Made by a program: the position numbers and the translations under genes. From contig JAFGFV010000007.1 in NCBI GenBank assembly GCA_016930895.1, positions 1 through 10,412 on the forward strand: DNA of 10,412 nt. The letters are read 5' to 3'. The notes beneath the pieces were generated by a model, which had not been told where the DNA came from, ran no database searches, and was given only the letters and a program-made list of their open reading frames with translations. Below, piece by piece: positions 1 through 6,914 of the stretch (the stretch's first letter is position 1; each line of letters opens with the position of its first letter). The stretch comes from Spirochaetales bacterium. Its GTDB lineage: Bacteria > Spirochaetota > Spirochaetia > SZUA-6 > DRHE01.

Positions 1-855
1 CAGGTGGTCATCGACATGCCGGACACCCGGGAGCGGGAGAAGATCCTGCAGATCCACTGCCGCAAGATCCCCCTCGGGGAGGACGTGGACCTGAATCGCC
101 TGGGGCGGGCCACCCCGGGCTCTTCGGGAGCCGACCTGGCCAATCTGGTGAACGAGGCGGCCCTGTATGCAGCGCGGCAGGACAAGCTCAAGGTCGAGAT
201 GCAGGACTTCGAGGAGGCCCGGGACAAGGTCATGATGGGCATCGCCCGGCACTCCAAGGTGATCCCTCCCAAGGTCAAGGAGATGACCGCCTTCCACGAA
301 GCCGGTCACGCCCTCCTGCACTATTTTCTCAAGAACGCCGATCCCCTGCACAAGGTGACCATCGTGCCTCACGGGCAGGCACTCGGGGTGGCCTTCTCCC
401 TTCCGGAGACCGACGCCTATTCCCGCAGCGAAGGATGGCTCCGGGATCGGATCACGATCATCATGGGTGGGTACGCCGCCGAGGACATGATCTTTCACGA
501 GAACACCTCCGGGTCCCAGAACGACATCGAGCAGGCCACCGAGATCGCTCACAAGATGGTCTGCGAGTGGGGGATGTCGAAACCCCTGGGTCCGATCTCC
601 TACGGCCAGAAGGAAGAGCCGATCTTCCTGGGCAAGGAGATTGCCCGCCACAAGGACTACTCGGAGAAGACGGCGCAGCTCATCGATCAGGAAATACGCG
701 GCATCGTGGAGGCGGGGCTCAAGCAGGCCAAGGACCTGCTGCTGGAGCACCGGGACCAGATGGAGCTCCTGGCCAAGACCCTTGTGGAAAAGGAGACCCT
801 GGACGATAATCAGATACGGGAGCTCCTGGGTTTTCCTGCCAGGAAGCCCGCGTAG
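1..855 (+). CDS. ftsH: ATP-dependent zinc metalloprotease FtsH, C-terminal part (5' end outside window)
   Basis: FtsH is an inner-membrane AAA+ protease that extracts and degrades misfolded membrane proteins and some regulatory proteins. The frame is open from base 1, so the membrane segments, Walker A/B motifs and most of the AAA+ domain lie upstream. Visible parts, in order: the end of the AAA+ domain just after the second region of homology (VVIDMPD, bases 4-24), the helical lid (ATPGSSGADLANLVNEAAL, about bases 106-162), and the M41 peptidase domain. The zinc-binding HEAGH lies at 295-309. The likely third ligand is the Asp of GSQNDIEQAT (codon 523-525). The C-terminus is charged and helical and ends at TAG 853-855. 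Everything expected of an active protease is present in the visible part. The next gene starts 79 bases downstream on the same strand with no strong hairpin between, so they may share a transcript. Identification is from family motifs and is very secure. Confidence 0.97.
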   Translation, partial: QVVIDMPDTREREKILQIHCRKIPLGEDVDLNRLGRATPGSSGADLANLVNEAALYAARQDKLKVEMQDFEEARDKVMMGIARHSKVIPPKVKEMTAFHEAGHALLHYFLKNADPLHKVTIVPHGQALGVAFSLPETDAYSRSEGWLRDRITIIMGGYAAEDMIFHENTSGSQNDIEQATEIAHKMVCEWGMSKPLGPISYGQKEEPIFLGKEIARHKDYSEKTAQLIDQEIRGIVEAGLKQAKDLLLEHRDQMELLAKTLVEKETLDDNQIRELLGFPARKPA

Positions 856-921
856 GAGTATCAGCGTTTCGGCCGATTGCCGCCGCGAACAGCCCGTGAG
901 AACCCCGGATGATCCTCTCGT

Positions 922-929
922 AGGAGGGG
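922..929 (+). promoter_or_regulatory. Shine-Dalgarno deciding a GTG start
   Basis: The sequence AGGAGGGG lies 5 bases upstream of GTG at 935-937. It is the strongest ribosome binding site in the window. It fixes the start of the repeat protein well inside a longer open frame that runs back into ftsH. The residues that follow form a proper signal peptide, which supports the choice. Confidence 0.85.
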
Positions 930-934
930 AGACT

Positions 935-3211
935 GTGCCGAAGAAGCTCGATTCGTCCCCGAGAGGCCGTGGTCTGCCGTTTCCGATTGTGACTCTCGTC
1001 CTACTGGCTTTCCTCGCAGCGCCGGCCGCGCAGGCGCAGGACTCCGCCCTGGACAAGGGGATAGCCGAAGGGTACCTGCGTCAGGCGGAAGCCCTCTTTC
1101 GCAGTGGCGACGATCGCCACGTCTTGGAGCTGCTGGAACGCTCGCTGGAGTTCTATCCGGATTTCTCCGAGAGCCTGTACCTCCGGGGACTGGTGCTGAT
1201 GAAGCGCCAGGATACCCTCGAGGCTGCCCGGGAAGCCCTCGAGCGGGCCTTGGATGCGGGCAGCTGGATTTCCACCCCTCCGCAACAGGCACAGCTCGAG
1301 CTGGCCCGGCTGCACGTCCGGACGCGGCGGTATGCCGCTGCCCGCCGGCTGCTCGAGTCCCTGGCTCCCGACCGGGGCCTGGGGGGCGTGGGAAGCTCCG
1401 TTCTCGCGGAGCTGTGGGCCCGGGTCCTGATCGGCGAGGGTAGATTCGGCGAGGCGGAGGCGCTCTTGGAGCGGGCGCTGCGGCGGTATCCCGACGCGCC
1501 GCGGCTGTACGCGCTCGCCGGCGAGCTCCTCGGGGGGACCCTGCCTGCGGTCGGCCTTGCGGCGGGCGCTGGGGAGCCCCCGCGTGCGCAACGCCGCGAG
1601 GCTGTCGAGGTACTCGACCGCGGCCTTGGGGAGCTGCCCGGCACCCCGGAGCTGATCCTCGCGCGGGCCCGGGTGGAGAGCCAGCCGGATGTCCGCATCG
1701 GGCTCTTGGAAGGGTACCTGGACCGGGGGGGACGAGACCCCGGGGCGGCCGCGCTCTTGCTGGTGGACCTGCTGGAAGCGTTGGCCGCAGAGGATGCCCC
1801 GGACTCCGCCGTCGACGGCGCGGCCGCGCCGGGCGCAGGTGAGGGTGGGGCGGGCACGGGCACTTCGCTTCCCGAGGATCCGCCGGGCAGCGGGCGCGCG
1901 GCGCTGGCAGCCCGGGCGGAGAGGGCTTTGGAGCGTTTCGTCGAGCTGGGGGGTGCCCGTGAGATTCCCCTGGTGGACGGCTTGAGGGGGTACCTGCAGC
2001 CCGGCGGTGAGGGCCTGCACGAACGGCTTCTCGCCGGGCTGGAGGCCTCCTTGGCCGGCTACACGGGGGCTGGGATCGTCGATGCGGATCGCGACGGCCT
2101 GTACGAGGAGCGCTACGAATACGAGGGGGGCGCCCTGAAGGTGTGGACGCTGGACGCGGATCAAAACGGCCTCCCGGAAGCTCGCGCCGAGTATGGGGCT
2201 GAGGGGCTGAGCCGGCTCGAGTTTCCCTCCTCCCCTGTGCGCGTGGAGTACCTCTACAGCCGCTATCCGTACCTTGGGGAAGTGGCGTTCGTCGACGCGG
2301 GGGGGCGCAGGGTCTATGAGCTGGTGCCTTTCCGTCACGCCGCCGACGTGGTGGAAAGGGCTTCCGCTGCGCGCTCAGGTGTACTGAGCGGATGGACGCC
2401 TGGTCCCCGGCTGCCGGCGGCGCCAACGCCGGCCGCGCCAACCCCCCCCGCGCCCGATGCCGCGCAATCGTCGGACTCGGCCGTCCCGGACCATCCCCTC
2501 GGCCGGCGCCTGCGGCCGGCTGATCTCCTGGTGGAGTCCCAGGCTCGAGCCCGGGCCAGCCGCATGACCGAGTACCTGCCGGGTGAGCCGCCGGGCGGCG
2601 CGGCAGGTCAGACGGCGGACCGGGTGCACCTCCTGTTGAACGGGCAGACCCTGCGCATCGACGCGCGGCCCGACCGCTCGGGACGCTACCGGCACCGGGT
2701 GGTCTACGAGGAGGGCCGTCCGGTGTACGGGTTGAGGGACCTGGACGAAGACGGGCGCTTCGAGACCCGGGAGGAGTACCGGGGCGGTGAGCTCGCCCTG
2801 ATCGAGCTCGACCAGGACGGCGACGGCAACCCGGAGTTCACCGAGCTGCTGGATCCCGACCCGCAGGCGCGTTCGGAGAAGAGGTGGGACTACGACAGCG
2901 ACGGGCGGGTGGACAGCCGGCAGCGGCAGCTGCGGGACGGCAGCACCGTGCGGGAGTTCTCTTCCCGCCTGGACGGCAGCTTCGATCTGCGGGCCGTGTT
3001 CCGCGACGGGCGCCTGGCGGAGTTCCGTCGGGGCGGCGAGGAGCTGAGCGTCCGCTACGATTCCTCGCGGGGGGTGTACTGGATCGGCCGGGTTCGAGCT
3101 TGGGACCGTCTGCCGCAGCCGCTGACGGAGGGCGTGCACCACCGCGGAGGCAGCCGGGTGTTCGTGTTCGAGCACGGGGACGACTTCTACATCATCGGAG
3201 AGAATGAATGA
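935..3211 (+). CDS. Secreted TPR-like protein with C-terminal DxDxDG repeats, function unknown
   Basis: I do not recognise this 758-residue protein as a named family. The GTG start is chosen for its strong Shine-Dalgarno and the Sec signal peptide: a basic start, hydrophobic residues about 14-30, and a likely cut after AAQA at 34. Residues about 40-280 are Leu/Ala/Arg-rich helices with TPR-like spacing, for example 50-75 and 156-190 (GRFGEAEALLERAL followed by YPDAP). Residues 285-320 and about 490-515 are low-complexity linkers rich in Ala, Pro and Gly. The C-terminal half holds acidic loops at 383 (DADRDG), 407 (DADQNG), 602 (DLDEDG), 626 (DQDGDG) and 652 (DYDSDG), spaced 24-26 residues apart. 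They resemble the calcium loops of dockerin, EF-hand and thrombospondin-type repeats, and several are followed by EY.GG.L-like strands. It probably sits in the periplasm or on the surface. Its stop overlaps the start of the protease gene by ATGA, so the two are probably made together. Calcium binding is inferred, not shown. Confidence 0.85.
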   Translation: MPKKLDSSPRGRGLPFPIVTLVLLAFLAAPAAQAQDSALDKGIAEGYLRQAEALFRSGDDRHVLELLERSLEFYPDFSESLYLRGLVLMKRQDTLEAAREALERALDAGSWISTPPQQAQLELARLHVRTRRYAAARRLLESLAPDRGLGGVGSSVLAELWARVLIGEGRFGEAEALLERALRRYPDAPRLYALAGELLGGTLPAVGLAAGAGEPPRAQRREAVEVLDRGLGELPGTPELILARARVESQPDVRIGLLEGYLDRGGRDPGAAALLLVDLLEALAAEDAPDSAVDGAAAPGAGEGGAGTGTSLPEDPPGSGRAALAARAERALERFVELGGAREIPLVDGLRGYLQPGGEGLHERLLAGLEASLAGYTGAGIVDADRDGLYEERYEYEGGALKVWTLDADQNGLPEARAEYGAEGLSRLEFPSSPVRVEYLYSRYPYLGEVAFVDAGGRRVYELVPFRHAADVVERASAARSGVLSGWTPGPRLPAAPTPAAPTPPAPDAAQSSDSAVPDHPLGRRLRPADLLVESQARARASRMTEYLPGEPPGGAAGQTADRVHLLLNGQTLRIDARPDRSGRYRHRVVYEEGRPVYGLRDLDEDGRFETREEYRGGELALIELDQDGDGNPEFTELLDPDPQARSEKRWDYDSDGRVDSRQRQLRDGSTVREFSSRLDGSFDLRAVFRDGRLAEFRRGGEELSVRYDSSRGVYWIGRVRAWDRLPQPLTEGVHHRGGSRVFVFEHGDDFYIIGENE
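2081..2224 (+). repeat. Protein-level repeat pair with DxDx[DN]G loops (first block)
   Basis: Two consecutive 24-residue units (protein residues 383-406 and 407-430) share the pattern D.D..G..E.R.EY...L. They begin DADRDGLYEERYEYEGG and DADQNGLPEARAEYGAEG. The second unit has Asn in place of the third Asp. The repetition is visible in the translation. The DNA itself is diverged, so this is an old, selected repeat and not a recent tandem duplication. Confidence 0.7.
2738..2974 (+). repeat. Protein-level DxDxDG repeats (second block)
   Basis: Units begin at protein residues 602 (DLDEDGRFETREEYRGGEL), 626 (DQDGDGNPEFTELL) and 652 (DYDSDGRVDSRQRQ). A degenerate fourth unit begins at about 680 (DGSFDLRAVFRDGRL). 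The period is 24-28 residues. The first unit matches the unit at residue 383 of the first block closely, including the EEY.GG.L strand. About 170 residues of linker and non-repeat sequence separate the two blocks, so the protein probably carries two separate repeat domains. Confidence 0.7.
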
Positions 3212-5028
3212 GGCCAGGATTCAAGTTCCCGGTGCTCCGGGTGTCCGCAGCGGCGGCGGTACTGCTGGTGCTGATGTCGGTGCTGGCGGCTTCCTGCGCG
3301 ACCCCGCCTGCGCCCGTCGAGGTCAGGCCGCTGGACGAGATCTGGGTCGGCCAGATCCAGGAAAAGGTGGACGCCGGGCGGCTCTCCGAAGCCTACCAGG
3401 ACGTCTCGCTCCTGGAACGCAGCCCGGTCACGGGGGTCTCCGGGGAGCGGGTCCTGGAGCTCAGGTCGGAGATCGTGGAGCGGCTGCATGGAGAGTTTCG
3501 GGACAAGGTCAGCGCCCTGGAGTACGCCGAGGCCCTGCGCCTGTACCGGTCGTTGGCGGGCATCGGCGAGGTCGAGGAGCTGGGAGAATGGAGCGAGGCG
3601 TCCCTGCTGGCCCGGCTGGCCCAAGAGATGAGCGAGGCGGACAACGAGCCCCTTGCCCTGTTGTACGCGCTGCGTGCCCGGGCCGCAGGGGCGGAGCAGG
3701 ACCCGGGCCTCCTGGGTCTCCTGCTCGAGCTGGCCGCCGACCTGGGCAATCCCAGCGTTTTCGCGGAGGTGCGGTCGGCCATGCTCGAACGGGAGCTGGA
3801 GATTCCCCCTGAGCTCGAAGACCGAACGCCCACGGCTCCCCGGGTGGAGGAGATGGTGCGGGGGACCGTCACCATCTGGGTGAATCGGGGGATACGCCTC
3901 GAGGGCGGGGTAGGCTACCCCGACCGGGTCATCGGCAGCGGCTTTTTTGTCGATCCCCGGGGCTACCTGCTCACCAACTATCACGTAGTCGCGAGCGAGG
4001 TCGATCCGAAGTACGAAGGGTACTCCAGGCTCTTCGTGCGCCTGTCCGAGCGCTCGGAAGAGAGGGTGCCTGCCAGGGTCGTCGGCTACGACCGGATCTT
4101 CGACCTGGCCCTGGTCAAGGCGGAGGTGGAGCCGCCTTTCGTCTTCTCGTCCGCGGACAGCCCGGAGGTCACCGTCGGCAGCAGCATCATCGCGATTGGC
4201 TCTCCTGCCGGGCTGGAGAACACCGTCACCTCGGGGATCGTCTCGGCCACTGGACGGAGATTCCTGCAGATGGGCGACACCTTCCAGGTGGACGTGCCCA
4301 TCAACTACGGCAACAGCGGCGGGCCCCTGCTCGACGCCGAGGGCCGCCTGGTAGGGGTGGTCTTCGCCGGGATCGAGCAGTTCGAGGGCATCAATTTTGC
4401 GATCCCGTACGATTGGGTACTCAAGGCGCTGCCTCAGCTGTACCGCGAAGGGGAAGCGAGCCATCCCTGGCTGGGGATGGCGCTGCACGAGTCCGGCGGC
4501 GGCCTGGAGGTGGTGTACACGGTGCCGGGTGAGCCCGCGGCGCGGGCCGGCATCGCTGCGGGGGACCGGATCCTGTCGTTCAACGGCAGGAGCTTCGACA
4601 AGATCGGCGATCTCCAGGCAGAGCTGCTGAACCTCGATCACCCGACTCTCGTGAACTTGAGCTGGCAGCGCGGCGAGGAGACCATCGCCGGGGTGCTGGC
4701 GACTGGAGAGCGGCCCTTCAGCCCCATCGAGGTGAGCCTCGAGAGGGACAGGCGGGAGAACGTGATCTATCCCCTCTTCGGAATGCAGATCGAGGAGGTC
4801 GGCCGGATGCTGTGGCGCAAGAACTACGTGGTCCGCAACGTGCTACCGGGCTCGATCGCGGACGAAACCGGGCTTTCGAGGGACGACCCCTTGAGCATCC
4901 AGGGCTGGAAGCTCGACGAGGAGAACCGCTTCGCGGTGATGCAGATCTATGTCAAGAAGAAGAAGTCCGGCTTCCTCGAGAGCGCGGTCCAGATGGCCGC
5001 CTACCTGGAGACCGAGAACTTCATCTAG
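3208..5028 (+). CDS. Lipoprotein trypsin-like serine protease with PDZ domain (DegP/HtrA type)
   Basis: This is a 606-residue periplasmic protease, probably tethered to a membrane by lipid. The N-terminus has a hydrophobic segment ending in LAASC, which makes Cys30 the likely lipidated residue. Residues about 40-205 are an all-helical region of unknown type, perhaps TPR-like. The chymotrypsin-fold protease spans about 215-410, with the triad His259 (TNYHVV), Asp299 (IFDLAL) and Ser370 (YGNSGGP), so it should be active. A PDZ domain follows at about 421-500 (GEPAARAGIAAGDRILSFNG). A second, degenerate PDZ-like region covers about 521-606 (PLFGMQ, then VLPGSIADETGL). Canonical DegP lacks both the helical N-terminal region and the lipobox. 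The start codon overlaps the previous stop (ATGA) and has GGAG at 3197-3200, so translation is coupled. It probably degrades or processes exported proteins; the substrate is unknown. Confidence 0.92.
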   Translation: MRPGFKFPVLRVSAAAAVLLVLMSVLAASCATPPAPVEVRPLDEIWVGQIQEKVDAGRLSEAYQDVSLLERSPVTGVSGERVLELRSEIVERLHGEFRDKVSALEYAEALRLYRSLAGIGEVEELGEWSEASLLARLAQEMSEADNEPLALLYALRARAAGAEQDPGLLGLLLELAADLGNPSVFAEVRSAMLERELEIPPELEDRTPTAPRVEEMVRGTVTIWVNRGIRLEGGVGYPDRVIGSGFFVDPRGYLLTNYHVVASEVDPKYEGYSRLFVRLSERSEERVPARVVGYDRIFDLALVKAEVEPPFVFSSADSPEVTVGSSIIAIGSPAGLENTVTSGIVSATGRRFLQMGDTFQVDVPINYGNSGGPLLDAEGRLVGVVFAGIEQFEGINFAIPYDWVLKALPQLYREGEASHPWLGMALHESGGGLEVVYTVPGEPAARAGIAAGDRILSFNGRSFDKIGDLQAELLNLDHPTLVNLSWQRGEETIAGVLATGERPFSPIEVSLERDRRENVIYPLFGMQIEEVGRMLWRKNYVVRNVLPGSIADETGLSRDDPLSIQGWKLDEENRFAVMQIYVKKKKSGFLESAVQMAAYLETENFI

Positions 5029-5052
5029 AGCCTGCACGGCACACCGGTACAC

Positions 5053-6855
5053 GTGGACAGAGAGAGAATTCGCAACTTCTGCATCATCGCCCATATCGAC
5101 CACGGCAAGTCGACCCTGGCGGACCGCTTTATCCAGGCGGCACGGATCATTCCCGATCGCGAGTTCCGCAACCAGATGCTCGACAGCATGGACATCGAGC
5201 GGGAACGGGGCATCACGATCAAGAGCCAGGCGATCTCCCTGCCGTACACCGCCCGCGACGGGCAGGAGTACTGCCTGAACCTGGTCGACACGCCGGGGCA
5301 CGTGGACTTCACCTACGAGGTCTCCCGGGCCATTGCGGCCTGCGAGGGTGCGGTGCTGCTCATCGACGCCACCCAGGGGGTGGAGGCGCAGACCCTGGCC
5401 AACCTGTACCTGGCCATGGAGCAGGACCTGACCATCCTGCCGGTGATCAACAAGATCGATCTTCCCGGCGCCGAGATCGATGCCGTGCTGCGCCAGATCG
5501 ATCACGACCTGGGCCTGGATCCGGACTCGGCCTTGCTGGTATCCGCAAAGATGGGGACGGGGGTCGAGGAGCTCCTCGAGGCCCTGGTCGAGCGCGTGCC
5601 GCCTCCGGCGGGCTCCAGCCGGGAGCCGCTGCAGGCCCTGATCTTCGACTCTCACTACGACTCCTACCGGGGGGTGATCGTTCACGTCCGCCTGTTCGCG
5701 GGCCGCAGCACCCCGGGTCAGACCGTACGCTTCTGGTCCAACGGGGCCGCCTACCAGGTCGACGAGGTGGGCATCTTCCGATTGGGGTTGCGCAAGGCCG
5801 GGGCCCTGGAGGCCGGGGAGGTGGGGTACATCACCGCCGGCATCAAGCTGATCGCGGACACCCGGGTCGGGGACACGATCACCGACCATGAGCGGCCCTG
5901 CGCCGCGCCCCTCCCGGGGTTCCGAGAGGTCAAGCCGGTGGTGTTCTCGTCGATCTACCCGGTGGACTCCAACGACTACGAGGAGCTGGCCGACTCCATG
6001 GAGAAGCTCAAGCTCAACGACGCCTCCCTGGTCTACGAGAAGGACTCCTCGGTGGCGCTGGGCTTCGGCTTTCGGTGCGGATTTCTCGGGCTGCTGCACC
6101 TGGAGATCGTCCAGGAGCGCCTGGAGCGGGAGTATGGTCTTTCGGTGGTGTTCACCGCCCCCTCGGTGCGCTACCGCTTCGCCTTGAGAGGGGGAGAGAC
6201 GGTGCTCGTCGACAACCCGGTCAATATCCCCGACCCGGGCCTGGTGGAAGGGATGGAAGAGCCGTACATCCGGGCCTCGATCATCAGCCCCGCGACCTTC
6301 CTCGGAAACCTGATGTCCCTGTGTCTGGAGAAACGCGGCGAGCAGAAGGGCCTGAACTACCTGGACGAGAAGCGGGTGGAGCTGGTCTACGAGATGCCCC
6401 TGGCGGAGGTCCTCTTCGACTTCTACGACCGTCTCAAGTCGGGGAGCCGGGGCTATGCCTCCTTCGACTACGAGATCATCGACTATCGCCCCTCGGACAT
6501 TGTCCGGCTCGACATCCTGATCAACGGCAAGCCCGTGGACGCCCTGGCGCAGCTGGTATACCGGGAGAACGCGTATCGCCGGGCCCGCTCGGTCTGCCAG
6601 AAGCTCAAAGACGAGATCCCGCGGCACCAGTTCAAGATCCCGATCCAGGGAGCCCTGGGCAGCCAGATCATCGCGCGGGAAACGATCCCGCCCTTCCGCA
6701 AGGACGTGACCGCCAAGTGCTACGGCGGCGACATCACCCGCAAGCGCAAGCTGTTGGAGAAGCAGAAGGAAGGCAAGAAGCGCATGAAGATCGTCGGCAG
6801 CGTGGAGCTGCCCCAAAGCGCTTTCCTTTCAGTGCTCAAGACCGCGGAGGAGTAG
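5053..6855 (+). CDS. lepA: Elongation factor 4 (LepA), ribosomal back-translocase GTPase
   Basis: LepA is a translational GTPase that binds the ribosome and is linked to back-translocation, initiation and 30S assembly. All G motifs are present: G1 AHIDHGKST (13-21), G2 in RGITIKSQA (52-60), G3 DTPGH (79-83), G4 NKID (133-136) and G5 SAK (164-166). The LepA hallmark FRCGFLGLLHLEIVQERLE follows in the middle of the protein. The C-terminal LepA-specific domain is complete, including CYGGDITRKRKLLEKQKEGK and the final PQSAF. The length of 600 residues is typical. The start is GTG because it is the first standard start codon in the frame after the upstream stop and it gives the normal N-terminus. 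No Shine-Dalgarno is visible in the 24 bases before it, so it may depend on coupling to the protease gene, which lies in the same frame. lepB, its partner in E. coli, is not next to it. Confidence 0.98.
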   Translation: MDRERIRNFCIIAHIDHGKSTLADRFIQAARIIPDREFRNQMLDSMDIERERGITIKSQAISLPYTARDGQEYCLNLVDTPGHVDFTYEVSRAIAACEGAVLLIDATQGVEAQTLANLYLAMEQDLTILPVINKIDLPGAEIDAVLRQIDHDLGLDPDSALLVSAKMGTGVEELLEALVERVPPPAGSSREPLQALIFDSHYDSYRGVIVHVRLFAGRSTPGQTVRFWSNGAAYQVDEVGIFRLGLRKAGALEAGEVGYITAGIKLIADTRVGDTITDHERPCAAPLPGFREVKPVVFSSIYPVDSNDYEELADSMEKLKLNDASLVYEKDSSVALGFGFRCGFLGLLHLEIVQERLEREYGLSVVFTAPSVRYRFALRGGETVLVDNPVNIPDPGLVEGMEEPYIRASIISPATFLGNLMSLCLEKRGEQKGLNYLDEKRVELVYEMPLAEVLFDFYDRLKSGSRGYASFDYEIIDYRPSDIVRLDILINGKPVDALAQLVYRENAYRRARSVCQKLKDEIPRHQFKIPIQGALGSQIIARETIPPFRKDVTAKCYGGDITRKRKLLEKQKEGKKRMKIVGSVELPQSAFLSVLKTAEE

Positions 6856-6863
6856 GGCCCCTC

Positions 6864-6914
6864 AGACCGCCGGCCGCGACGGTCTCCGCGGGTCATCCCG
6901 CGGCGGTCTCCGCC
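6864..6914. terminator. GC-rich hairpin cluster at convergent gene ends, possible bidirectional terminator
   Basis: Between the lepA stop (6855) and the end of the convergent DUF115 gene lie several perfect inverted repeats: AGACCG/CGGTCT (6864-6869 with 6880-6885), CCGCGGG/CCCGCGG with a TCAT loop (6886-6892 with 6897-6903), GGCGG/CCGCC (6902-6906 with 6910-6914), and a longer AGACCGCCG/CGGCGGTCT (6864-6872 with 6901-6909). Some of these exclude each other. No T-run follows on either strand, so this is not a classical intrinsic terminator. Its position between convergent genes suggests a termination or transcript-end structure. Confidence 0.5.

Noticed and set aside
641..934. An upstream extension of the repeat protein overlapping ftsH
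   Set aside because: The extension is Arg-rich, lies inside well-conserved FtsH coding sequence and would bury the signal peptide; the strong Shine-Dalgarno points to GTG 935.
861..2441. Long minus-strand open frames opposite the repeat protein (526, 445 and 236 residues)
   Set aside because: They are Arg/Pro/Ala-rich shadows typical of high-GC DNA and show no motifs, while the plus-strand gene has a Shine-Dalgarno, signal peptide and repeats.
3187..4641. A 484-residue minus-strand open frame opposite the protease
   Set aside because: The plus-strand frame carries an intact catalytic triad and PDZ domain; the antisense frame is a composition artefact.
4843..6816. A 657-residue minus-strand open frame opposite lepA
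   Set aside because: lepA on the other strand is unmistakable and complete; the antisense translation has no recognisable domain.
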